A stretch of 64,000 bases of DNA from Lepisosteus oculatus (Eukaryota > Chordata > Actinopteri > Semionotiformes > Lepisosteidae), in NCBI RefSeq assembly GCF_040954835.1, contig NW_027168352.1, forward strand, positions 676,635 to 740,634, read 5' to 3'. A model generated the notes under the pieces. The model did not search any database. It was not told the DNA's origin and worked only from the letters and a program-made list of their open reading frames with translations. This document shows, in pieces, positions 42,901 to 55,844 of this stretch (within the stretch, counting starts at the first letter, position 1; every line of letters begins with the position of its first letter). Both the position numbers and the translations under genes were made by a program.

Positions 42901-44690
42901 TGCCTCATAACTTACATGGGGTTGACCAAACTTGCAGAAACATGTTTATTTCTGCTGAAAAACACGTTTTGACCCTTTCTGCACACTGGGGTTAAGGGCT
43001 GAGTGTGTTGGCACTTCTGAGCCTTGCTGTTACAAGTATATTCAGCTGTCTGAAAAAACGTGTTTATTTCGGGCTGAAAAACACGTTTTGAAAAGTGTGA
43101 TGTTACTGCCCCATAACTTACATGGGGTTGACCAAACTTGCAGAAACATGTTTATTTCTGCTGAAAAACACGTTTTGACACTTTCTGTACACTGGGGTTA
43201 AGGGCTGAGTGTGTGGGCTCTTCTGAGCCTTGCTGTTACAAGGAGATTCATTTGCCTGAAAAAACGCGTTTATTTCGGGCTGAAAAACACGTTTTGAAAA
43301 GTGTGATGTTACTGCCCCATAACTTACATGGGGTTGACCAAACTTACAGAAACATGTTTATTTCTGCTGAAAAACACGTTTTGACCCTTTCTGCACACTG
43401 GGGTTAAGGGCTGAGTGTGTTGGCTCTTCTGAGCCTTGCTGTTACAAGTAGATTCAGCTGTCTGAAAAAACGTATTTCGGGCTGAAAAACACGTTTTGAA
43501 AAGTGTGATGTTACTGCCCCATAACTTACATGGGGTTGACCAAACTTGCAGAAACATGTTTATTTCAGCTGAAAAACACGTTTTGACACATTCTGTACAC
43601 TGGGGTTAAGGGCTGAGTGTGTGGGCTCTTCTGAGCCTTGCTGTTACAAGGAGATTCAGTTGTCTGAAAAAACGCGTTTATTTCGGGCTGAAAAACACGT
43701 TTTGAAAAGTGTGATGTTACTGCCCCATAACTTACATGGGGTTGACCAAACTTGCAGAAACATGTTTATTTCTGCTGAAAAACACGTTTTGACCCTTTCT
43801 GCACACTGGGGTTAAGGGCTGAGTGTGTTGGCACTTCTGAGCCTTGCTGTTACAAGTAGATTCAGCTGTCTGAAAAAACGTGTTTATTTCGGGCTGAAAA
43901 ACACGTTTTGAAAAGTGTGATGTTACTGCCCCATAACTTACATGGGGTTGACCAAACTTGCAGAAACATGTTTATTTCTGCTGAAAAACACGTTTTGACA
44001 ATTTCTGCACACTGGGGTTAAGGGCTGAGTGTGTGGGCTCTTTTGAGCCTTGCTGTTACAAGGAGATTCAGTTGCCTGAAAAAACGCGTTTATTTCGGGC
44101 TGAAAAACACGTTTTGAAAAGTGTGATGTTACTGCCCCATAACTTACATGGGGTTGACCAAACTTGCAGAAACATGTTTATTTCTGCTGAAAAACACGTT
44201 TTGACACTTTCTGTACACTGGGGTTAAGGGTTGAGTGTGTGGGCACTTCTGAGCCTTGCTGTTACAAGTAGATTCAGTTGCCTGAAAAAACGCGTTTATT
44301 TCTGGCTGAAAAACACGTTTTGAAAAGTGTGATGTTATTGCCCCATAACTTACATGGGGTTGACCAAACTTGCAGAAACATGTTTATTTCTGCTGAAAAA
44401 CACGTTTTGACCCTTTCTGCACACTGGGGTTAAGGGCTGAGTGTGTTGGCACTTCTGAGCCTTGCTGTTACAAGTAGATTCAGCTGTCTGAAAAAACGTG
44501 TTTATTTCGGGCTGAAAAACACGTTTTGAAAAGTGTGATGTTACTGCCCCATAACTTACATGGGGTTGACCAAACTTGCAGAAACATGTTTATTTCTGCT
44601 GAAAAACACGTTTTGACCCTTTCTGCACACTGGGGTTAAGGGTTGAGTGTGTGGGCACTTCTGAGCCTTGCTGTTACAAGTAGATTCAGT
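39960..44690. repeat. Higher-order satellite unit, 4731 bp (first)
   Basis: This block of 23 monomers recurs at an offset of 4731 bp with its series of variants, including two monomers with a 4-bp deletion and one with an extra A (40895-40900 and 45626-45631). 4731 equals 23 x 206 minus 7. The limits given are approximate. Confidence 0.8.
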
Positions 44691-47600
44691 TGTCTGAAAA
44701 AACGCGTTTATTTCGGGCTGAAAAACACGTTTTGAAAAGTATGATGTTACTGCCCCATAACTTACATGGGGTTGACCAAACTTACAGAAACATGTTTATT
44801 TCTGCTGAAAAACATGTTTTGACCCTTTCAGCACACTGGGGTTAAGGGCTGAGTGTGTTGGCTCTTCTGAGCCTTGCTGTTACAAGTATATTCAGCTGTC
44901 TGAAAAAACGTGTTTATTTCGGGCTGAAAAACACGTTTTGAAAAGTGTGATGTTACTGCCCCATAACTTACATGGGGTTGACCAAACTTGCAGAAACATG
45001 TTTATTTCTGCTGAAAAACACGTTTTGACCCTTTCTGCACACTGGGGTTAAGGGCTGAGTGTGTTGGCACTTCTGAGCCTTGCTGTTACAAGTATATTCA
45101 GCTGTCTGAAAAAACGTGTTTATTTCGGGCTGAAAAACACGTTTTGAAAAGTGTGATGTTACTGCCCCATAACTTACATGGGGTTGACCAAACTTGCAGA
45201 AACATGTTTATTTCTGCTGAAAAACACGTTTTGACACTTTCTGTACACTGGGGTTAAGGGCTGAGTGTGTGGGCTCTTCTGAGCCTTGCTGTTACAAGGA
45301 GATTCATTTGCCTGAAAAAACGCGTTTATTTCGGGCTGAAAAACACGTTTTGAAAAGTGTGATGTTACTGCCCCATAACTTACATGGGGTTGACCAAACT
45401 TACAGAAACATGTTTATTTCTGCTGAAAAACACGTTTTGACCCTTTCTGCACACTGGGGTTAAGGGCTGAGTGTGTTGGCTCTTCTGAGCCTTGCTGTTA
45501 CAAGTAGATTCAGCTGTCTGAAAAAACGTATTTCGGGCTGAAAAACACGTTTTGAAAAGTGTGATGTTACTGCCCCATAACTTACATGGGGTTGACCAAA
45601 CTTGCAGAAACATGTTTATTTCAGCTGAAAAAACACGTTTTGACACTTTCTGTACACTGGGGTTAAGGGCTGAGTGTGTGGGCTCTTCTGAGCCTTGCTG
45701 TTACAAGGAGATTCAGTTGTCTGAAAAAACGCGTTTATTTCGGGCTGAAAAACACGTTTTGAAAAGTGTGATGTTACTGCCCCATAACTTACATGGGGTT
45801 GACCAAACTTGCAGAAACATGTTTATTTCTGCTGAAAAACACGTTTTGACCCTTTCTGCACACTGGGGTTAAGGGCTGAGTGTGTTGGCACTTCTGAGCC
45901 TTGCTGTTACAAGTAGATTCAGCTGTCTGAAAAAACGTGTTTATTTCGGGCTGAAAAACACGTTTTGAAAAGTGTGATGTTACTGCCCCATAACTTACAT
46001 GGGGTTGACCAAACTTGCAGAAACATGTTTATTTCAGCTGAAAAACACGTTTTGACACTTTCTGTACACTGGGGTTAAGGGCTGATTGTGTGGGCTCTTC
46101 TGAGCCTTGCTGTTACAAGGAGATTCAGTTGTCTGAAAAAACGCGTTTATTTCGGGCTGAAAAACACGTTTTGAAAAGTGTGATGTTACTGCCCCATAAC
46201 TTACATGGGGTTGACCAAACTTGCAGAAACATGTTTATTTCTGCTGAAAAACACGTTTTGACCCTTTCTGCACACTGGGGTTAAGGGCTGAGTGTGTTGG
46301 CACTTCTGAGCCTTGCTGTTACAAGTAGATTCAGCTGTCTGAAAAAACGTGTTTATTTCGGGCTGAAAAACACGTTTTGAAAAGTGTGATGTTACTGCCC
46401 CATAACTTACATGGGGTTGACCAAACTTGCAGAAACATGTTTATTTCTGCTGAAAAACACGTTTTGACACTTTCTGTACACTGGGGTTAAGGGCTGAGTG
46501 TGTGGGCTCTTCTGAGCCTTGCTGTTACAAGGAGATTCAGTTGTCTGAAAAAACGCTTTTATTTCGGGCTGAAAAACACGTTTTGAAAAGTGTGATGTTA
46601 CTGCCCCATAACTTACATGGGGTTGACCAAACTTGCAGAAACATGTTTATTTCTGCTGAAAAACACGTTTTGACACTTTCTGTACACTGGGGTTAAGGGC
46701 TGAGTGCGTGGGCTCTTCTGAGCCTTGCTGTTACGAGGAGATTCAGTTGTCTGAAAAAACGCGTTTATTTCGGGCTGAAAAACACGTTTTGAAAAGTGTG
46801 ATGTTACTGCCCCATAACTTACATGGGGTTGACCAAACTTGCAGAAACATGTTTATTTCTGCTGAAAAACACGTTTTGACCCTTTCTGCACACTGGGGTT
46901 AAGGGCTGAGTGTGTTGGCACTTCTGAGCCTTGCTGTTACAAGTATATTCAGCTGTCTGAAAAAACGTGTTTATTTCGGGCTGAAAAACACGTTTTGAAA
47001 AGTGTGATGTTACTGCCTCATAACTTACATGGGGTTGACCAAACTTGCAGAAACATGTTTATTTCTGCTGAAAAACACGTTTTGACCCTTTCTGCACACT
47101 GGGGTTAAGGGCTGAGTGTGTTGGCACTTCTGAGCCTTGCTGTTACAAGGAGATTCAGTTGTCTGAAAAAACGCTTTTATTTCGGGCTGAAAAACACGTT
47201 TTGAAAAGTGTGATGTTACTGCCCCATAACTTACATGGGGTTGACCAAACTTGCAGAAACATGTTTATTTCTGCTGAAAAACACGTTTTGACACTTTCTG
47301 TACACTGGGGTTAAGGGCTGAGTGCGTGGGCTCTTCTGAGCCTTGCTGTTACAAGGAGATTCAGTTGTCTGAAAAAACGCGTTTATTTCGGGCTGAAAAA
47401 CACGTTTTGAAAAGTGTGATGTTACTGCCCCATAACTTACATGGGGTTGACCAAACTTGCAGAAACATGTTTATTTCTGCTGAAAAACACGTTTTGACCC
47501 TTTCTGCACACTGGGGTTAAGGGCTGAGTGTGTTGGCACTTCTGAGCCTTGCTGTTACAAGTATATTCAGCTGTCTGAAAAAACGTGTTTATTTCGGGCT

Positions 47601-49421
47601 GAAAAACACGTTTTGAAAAGTGTGATGTTACTGCCTCATAACTTACATGGGGTTGACCAAACTTGCAGAAACATGTTTATTTCTGCTGAAAAACACGTTT
47701 TGACCCTTTCTGCACACTGGGGTTAAGGGCTGAGTGTGTTGGCACTTCTGAGCCTTGCTGTTACAAGTATATTCAGCTGTCTGAAAAAACGTGTTTATTT
47801 CGGGCTGAAAAACACGTTTTGAAAAGTGTGATGTTACTGCCCCATAACTTACATGGGGTTGACCAAACTTGCAGAAACATGTTTATTTCTGCTGAAAAAC
47901 ACGTTTTGACACTTTCTGTACACTGGGGTTAAGGGCTGAGTGTGTGGGCTCTTCTGAGCCTTGCTGTTACAAGGAGATTCATTTGCCTGAAAAAACGCGT
48001 TTATTTCGGGCTGAAAAACACGTTTTGAAAAGTGTGATGTTACTGCCCCATAACTTACATGGGGTTGACCAAACTTACAGAAACATGTTTATTTCTGCTG
48101 AAAAACACGTTTTGACCCTTTCTGCACACTGGGGTTAAGGGCTGAGTGTGTTGGCTCTTCTGAGCCTTGCTGTTACAAGTAGATTCAGCTGTCTGAAAAA
48201 ACGTATTTCGGGCTGAAAAACACGTTTTGAAAAGTGTGATGTTACTGCCCCATAACTTACATGGGGTTGACCAAACTTGCAGAAACATGTTTATTTCAGC
48301 TGAAAAACACGTTTTGACACATTCTGTACACTGGGGTTAAGGGCTGAGTGTGTGGGCTCTTCTGAGCCTTGCTGTTACAAGGAGATTCAGTTGTCTGAAA
48401 AAACGCGTTTATTTCGGGCTGAAAAACACGTTTTGAAAAGTGTGATGTTACTGCCCCATAACTTACATGGGGTTGACCAAACTTGCAGAAACATGTTTAT
48501 TTCTGCTGAAAAACACGTTTTGACCCTTTCTGCACACTGGGGTTAAGGGCTGAGTGTGTTGGCACTTCTGAGCCTTGCTGTTACAAGTAGATTCAGCTGT
48601 CTGAAAAAACGTGTTTATTTCGGGCTGAAAAACACGTTTTGAAAAGTGTGATGTTACTGCCCCATAACTTACATGGGGTTGACCAAACTTGCAGAAACAT
48701 GTTTATTTCTGCTGAAAAACACGTTTTGACAATTTCTGCACACTGGGGTTAAGGGCTGAGTGTGTGGGCTCTTTTGAGCCTTGCTGTTACAAGGAGATTC
48801 AGTTGCCTGAAAAAACGCGTTTATTTCGGGCTGAAAAACACGTTTTGAAAAGTGTGATGTTACTGCCCCATAACTTACATGGGGTTGACCAAACTTGCAG
48901 AAACATGTTTATTTCTGCTGAAAAACACGTTTTGACACTTTCTGTACACTGGGGTTAAGGGTTGAGTGTGTGGGCACTTCTGAGCCTTGCTGTTACAAGT
49001 AGATTCAGTTGCCTGAAAAAACGCGTTTATTTCTGGCTGAAAAACACGTTTTGAAAAGTGTGATGTTATTGCCCCATAACTTACATGGGGTTGACCAAAC
49101 TTGCAGAAACATGTTTATTTCTGCTGAAAAACACGTTTTGACCCTTTCTGCACACTGGGGTTAAGGGCTGAGTGTGTTGGCACTTCTGAGCCTTGCTGTT
49201 ACAAGTAGATTCAGCTGTCTGAAAAAACGTGTTTATTTCGGGCTGAAAAACACGTTTTGAAAAGTGTGATGTTACTGCCCCATAACTTACATGGGGTTGA
49301 CCAAACTTGCAGAAACATGTTTATTTCTGCTGAAAAACACGTTTTGACCCTTTCTGCACACTGGGGTTAAGGGTTGAGTGTGTGGGCACTTCTGAGCCTT
49401 GCTGTTACAAGTAGATTCAGT
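44691..49421. repeat. Higher-order satellite unit, 4731 bp (second)
   Basis: Second copy of the 23-monomer block. The match with the previous block extends to about 49611 and then ends (TAGATT for TATATT, GACAATTTC for GACCCTTTC). Confidence 0.8.
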
Positions 49422-52400
49422 TGTCTGAAAAAACGCGTTTATTTCGGGCTGAAAAACACGTTTTGAAAAGTATGATGTTACTGCCCCATAACTTACATGG
49501 GGTTGACCAAACTTACAGAAACATGTTTATTTCTGCTGAAAAACATGTTTTGACCCTTTCAGCACACTGGGGTTAAGGGCTGAGTGTGTTGGCTCTTCTG
49601 AGCCTTGCTGTTACAAGTAGATTCAGCTGTCTGAAAAAACGTGTTTATTTCGGGCTGAAAAACACGTTTTGAAAAGTGTGATGTTACTGCCCCATAACTT
49701 ACATGGGGTTGACCAAACTTGCAGAAACATGTTTATTTCTGCTGAAAAACACGTTTTGACAATTTCTGCACACTGGGGTTAAGGGCTGAGTGTGTGGGCT
49801 CTTTTGAGCCTTGCTGTTACAAGGAGATTCAGTTGCATGAAAAAACGCGTTTATTTCGGGCTGAAAAACACGTTTTGAAAAGTGTGATGTTACTGCCCCA
49901 TAACTTACATGGGGTTGACCAAACTTGCAGAAACATGTTTATTTCTGCTGAAAAACACGTTTTGACCCTTTCTGCACACTGGGGTTAAGGGCTGAGTGTG
50001 TTGGCTCTTCTGAGCCTTGCTGTTACAAGTAGATTCAGCTGTCTGAAAAAACGTGTTTATTTCGGGCTGAAAAACACTTTTTGAAAAGTGTGATGTTACT
50101 GCCCCATAACTTACATGGGGTTGACAAAACTTGCAGAAACATGTTTATTTCTGCAGAAAAACACGTTTTGACCCTTTCTGCACACTGGGGTTAAGGGTTG
50201 AGTGTGTGGGCACTTCTGAGCATTGCTGTTACAAGTAGATTCAGTTGTCTGAAAAAACGCGTTTATTTCGGGCTGAAAAACACGTTTTGAAAACTGTGAT
50301 GTTACTGCCCCATAACTTACATGGTGTTGACCAAACTTGCAGAAACATGTTTATTTCTGCTGAAAAACACGTTTTGACCCTTTCTGCACACTGGGGTTAA
50401 GGGCTGAGTGTGTTGGCACTTCTGAGCCTTGCTGTTACAAGTAGATTCAGCTGTCTGAAAAAACGTATTTCGGGCTGAAAAACACGTTTTGAAAAGTGTG
50501 ATGTTACTGCCCCATAACTTACATGGGGTTGACCAAACTTGCAGAAACATGTTTATTTCAGCTGAAAAACACGTTTTGACACATTCTGTACACTGGGGTT
50601 AAGGGCTGAGTGTGTGGGCTCTTCTGAGCCTTGCTGTTACAAGGAGATTCAGTTGTCTGAAAAAACGCGTTTATTTCGGGCTGAAAAACACGTTTTGAAA
50701 AGTGTGATGTTACTGCCCCATAACTTACATGGGGTTGACCAAACTTGCAGAAACATGTTTATTTCTGCTGAAAAACACGTTTTGACCCTTTCTGCACACT
50801 GGGGTTAAGGGCTGAGTGTGTTGGCACTTCTGAGCCTTGCTGTTACAAGTAGATTCAGCTGTCTGAAAAAACGTGTTTATTTCGGGCTGAAAAACACGTT
50901 TTGAAAAGTGTGATGTTACTGCCCCATAACTTACATGGGGTTGACCAAACTTGCAGAAACATGTTTATTTCTGCTGAAAAACACGTTTTGACAATTTCTG
51001 CACACTGGGGTTAAGGGCTGAGTGTGTGGGCTCTTTTGAGCCTTGCTGTTACAAGGAGATTCAGTTGCCTGAAAAAACGCGTTTATTTCGGGCTGAAAAA
51101 CACGTTTTGAAAAGTGTGATGTTACTGCCCCATAACTTACATGGGGTTGACCAAACTTGCAGAAACATGTTTATTTCTGCTGAAAAACACGTTTTGACAC
51201 TTTCTGTACACTGGGGTTAAGGGTTGAGTGTGTGGGCACTTCTGAGCCTTGCTGTTACAAGTAGATTCAGTTGCCTGAAAAAACGCGTTTATTTCTGGCT
51301 GAAAAACACGTTTTGAAAAGTGTGATGTTATTGCCCCATAACTTACATGGGGTTGACCAAACTTGCAGAAACATGTTTATTTCTGCTGAAAAACACGTTT
51401 TGACCCTTTCTGCACACTGGGGTTAAGGGCTGAGTGTGTTGGCACTTCTGAGCCTTGCTGTTACAAGTAGATTCAGCTGTCTGAAAAAACGTGTTTATTT
51501 CGGGCTGAAAAACACGTTTTGAAAAGTGAGATGTTACTGCCCCATAACTTACATGGGGTTGACCAAACTTGCAGAAACATGTTTATTTCTGCTGAAAAAC
51601 ACGTTTTGACCCTTTCTGCACACTGGGGTTAAGGGTTGAGTGTGTGGGCACTTCTGAGCCTTGCTGTTACAAGTAGATTCAGTTGTCTGAAAAAACGCGT
51701 TTATTTCGGGCTGAAAAACACGTTTTGAAAAGTATGATGTTACTGCCCCATAACTTACATGGGGTTGACCAAACTTACAGAAACATGTTTATTTCTGCTG
51801 AAAAACATGTTTTGACCCTTTCAGCACACTGGGGTTAAGGGCTGAGTGTGTTGGCTCTTCTGAGCCTTGCTGTTACAAGTATATTCAGCTGTCTGAAAAA
51901 ACGTGTTTATTTCGGGCTGAAAAACACGTTTTGAAAAGTGTGATGTTACTGCCCCATAACTTACATGGGGTTGACCAAACTTGCAGAAACATGTTTATTT
52001 CTGCTGAAAAACACGTTTTGACCCTTTCTGCACACTGGGGTTAAGGGCTGAGTGTGTTGGCACTTCTGAGCCTTGCTGTTACAAGTATATTCAGCTGTCT
52101 GAAAAAACGTGTTTATTTCGGGCTGAAAAACACGTTTTGAAAAGTGTGATGTTACTGCCCCATAACTTACATGGGGTTGACCAAACTTGCAGAAACATGT
52201 TTATTTCTGCTGAAAAACACGTTTTGACACTTTCTGTACACTGGGGTTAAGGGCTGAGTGTGTGGGCTCTTCTGAGCCTTGCTGTTACAAGGAGATTCAT
52301 TTGCCTGAAAAAACGCGTTTATTTCGGGCTGAAAAACACGTTTTGAAAAGTGTGATGTTACTGCCCCATAACTTACATGGGGTTGACCAAACTTACAGAA

Positions 52401-55400
52401 ACATGTTTATTTCTGCTGAAAAACACGTTTTGACCCTTTCTGCACACTGGGGTTAAGGGCTGAGTGTGTTGGCTCTTCTGAGCCTTGCTGTTACAAGTAG
52501 ATTCAGCTGTCTGAAAAAACGTATTTCGGGCTGAAAAACACGTTTTGAAAAGTGTGATGTTACTGCCCCATAACTTACATGGGGTTGACCAAACTTGCAG
52601 AAACATGTTTATTTCAGCTGAAAAACACGTTTTGACACTTTCTGTACACTGGGGTTAAGGGCTGAGTGTGTGGGCTCTTCTGAGCCTTGCTGTTACAAGG
52701 AGATTCAGTTGTCTGAAAAAACGCGTTTATTTCGGGCTGAAAAACACGTTTTGAAAAGTGTGATGTTACTGCCCCATAACTTACATGGGGTTGACCAAAC
52801 TTGCAGAAACATGTTTATTTCTGCTGAAAAACACGTTTTGACCCTTTCTGCACACTGGGGTTAAGGGCTGAGTGTGTTGGCACTTCTGAGCCTTGCTGTT
52901 ACAAGTAGATTCAGCTGTCTGAAAAAACGTGTTTATTTCGGGCTGAAAAACACGTTTTGAAAAGTGTGATGTTACTGCCCCATAACTTACATGGGGTTGA
53001 CCAAACTTGCAGAAACATGTTTATTTCAGCTGAAAAACACGTTTTGACACTTTCTGTACACTGGGGTTAAGGGCTGAGTGTGTGGGCTCTTCTGAGCCTT
53101 GCTGTTACAAGGAGATTCAGTTGTCTGAAAAAACGCGTTTATTTCGGGCTGAAAAACACGTTTTGAAAAGTGTGATGTTACTGCCCCATAACTTACATGG
53201 GGTTGACCAAACTTGCAGAAACATGTTTATTTCTGCTGAAAAACACGTTTTGACCCTTTCTGCACACTGGGGTTAAGGGCTGAGTGTGTTGGCACTTCTG
53301 AGCCTTGCTGTTACAAGTAGATTCAGCTGTCTGAAAAAACGTGTTTATTTCGGGCTGAAAAACACGTTTTGAAAAGTGTGATGTTACTGCCCCATAACTT
53401 ACATGGGGTTGACCAAACTTGCAGAAACATGTTTATTTCTGCTGAAAAACACGTTTTGACACTTTCTGTACACTGGGGTTAAGGGCTGAGTGTGTGGGCT
53501 CTTCTGAGCCTTGCTGTTACAAGGAGATTCAGTTGTCTGAAAAAACGCTTTTATTTCGGGCTGAAAAACACGTTTTGAAAAGTGTGATGTTACTGCCCCA
53601 TAACTTACATGGGGTTGACCAAACTTGCAGAAACATGTTTATTTCTGCTGAAAAACACGTTTTGACACTTTCTGTACACTGGGGTTAAGGGCTGAGTGCG
53701 TGGGCTCTTCTGAGCCTTGCTGTTACAAGGAGATTCAGTTGTCTGAAAAAACGCGTTTATTTCGGGCTGAAAAACACGTTTTGAAAAGTGTGATGTTACT
53801 GCCCCATAACTTACATGGGGTTGACCAAACTTGCAGAAACATGTTTATTTCTGCTGAAAAACACGTTTTGACCCTTTCTGCACACTGGGGTTAAGGGCTG
53901 AGTGTGTTGGCACTTCTGAGCCTTGCTGTTACAAGTATATTCAGCTGTCTGAAAAAACGTGTTTATTTCGGGCTGAAAAACACGTTTTGAAAAGTGTGAT
54001 GTTACTGCCTCATAACTTACATGGGGTTGACCAAACTTGCAGAAACATGTTTATTTCTGCTGAAAAACACGTTTTGACCCTTTCTGCACACTGGGGTTAA
54101 GGGCTGAGTGTGTTGGCACTTCTGAGCCTTGCTGTTACAAGTATATTCAGCTGTCTGAAAAAACGTGTTTATTTCGGGCTGAAAAACACGTTTTGAAAAG
54201 TGTGATGTTACTGCCCCATAACTTACATGGGGTTGACCAAACTTGCAGAAACATGTTTATTTCTGCTGAAAAACACGTTTTGACACTTTCTGTACACTGG
54301 GGTTAAGGGCTGAGTGTGTGGGCTCTTCTGAGCCTTGCTGTTACAAGGAGATTCATTTGCCTGAAAAAACGCGTTTATTTCGGGCTGAAAAACACGTTTT
54401 GAAAAGTGTGATGTTACTGCCCCATAACTTACATGGGGTTGACCAAACTTACAGAAACATGTTTATTTCTGCTGAAAAACACGTTTTGACCCTTTCTGCA
54501 CACTGGGGTTAAGGGCTGAGTGTGTTGGCTCTTCTGAGCCTTGCTGTTACAAGTAGATTCAGCTGTCTGAAAAAACGTATTTCGGGCTGAAAAACACGTT
54601 TTGAAAAGTGTGATGTTACTGCCCCATAACTTACATGGGGTTGACCAAACTTGCAGAAACATGTTTATTTCAGCTGAAAAACACGTTTTGACACATTCTG
54701 TACACTGGGGTTAAGGGCTGAGTGTGTGGGCTCTTCTGAGCCTTGCTGTTACAAGGAGATTCAGTTGTCTGAAAAAACGCGTTTATTTCGGGCTGAAAAA
54801 CACGTTTTGAAAAGTGTGATGTTACTGCCCCATAACTTACATGGGGTTGACCAAACTTGCAGAAACATGTTTATTTCTGCTGAAAAACACGTTTTGACCC
54901 TTTCTGCACACTGGGGTTAAGGGCTGAGTGTGTTGGCACTTCTGAGCCTTGCTGTTACAAGTAGATTCAGCTGTCTGAAAAAACGTGTTTATTTCGGGCT
55001 GAAAAACACGTTTTGAAAAGTGTGATGTTACTGCCCCATAACTTACATGGGGTTGACCAAACTTGCAGAAACATGTTTATTTCTGCTGAAAAACACGTTT
55101 TGACAATTTCTGCACACTGGGGTTAAGGGCTGAGTGTGTGGGCTCTTTTGAGCCTTGCTGTTACAAGGAGATTCAGTTGCCTGAAAAAACGCGTTTATTT
55201 CGGGCTGAAAAACACGTTTTGAAAAGTGTGATGTTACTGCCCCATAACTTACATGGGGTTGACCAAACTTGCAGAAACATGTTTATTTCTGCTGAAAAAC
55301 ACGTTTTGACACTTTCTGTACACTGGGGTTAAGGGTTGAGTGTGTGGGCACTTCTGAGCCTTGCTGTTACAAGTAGATTCAGTTGCCTGAAAAAACGCGT

Positions 55401-55844
55401 TTATTTCTGGCTGAAAAACACGTTTTGAAAAGTGTGATGTTATTGCCCCATAACTTACATGGGGTTGACCAAACTTGCAGAAACATGTTTATTTCTGCTG
55501 AAAAACACGTTTTGACCCTTTCTGCACACTGGGGTTAAGGGCTGAGTGTGTTGGCACTTCTGAGCCTTGCTGTTACAAGTAGATTCAGCTGTCTGAAAAA
55601 ACGTGTTTATTTCGGGCTGAAAAACACGTTTTGAAAAGTGTGATGTTACTGCCCCATAACTTACATGGGGTTGACCAAACTTGCAGAAACATGTTTATTT
55701 CTGCTGAAAAACACGTTTTGACCCTTTCTGCACACTGGGGTTAAGGGTTGAGTGTGTGGGCACTTCTGAGCCTTGCTGTTACAAGTAGATTCAGTTGTCT
55801 GAAAAAACGCGTTTATTTCGGGCTGAAAAACACGTTTTGAAAAG

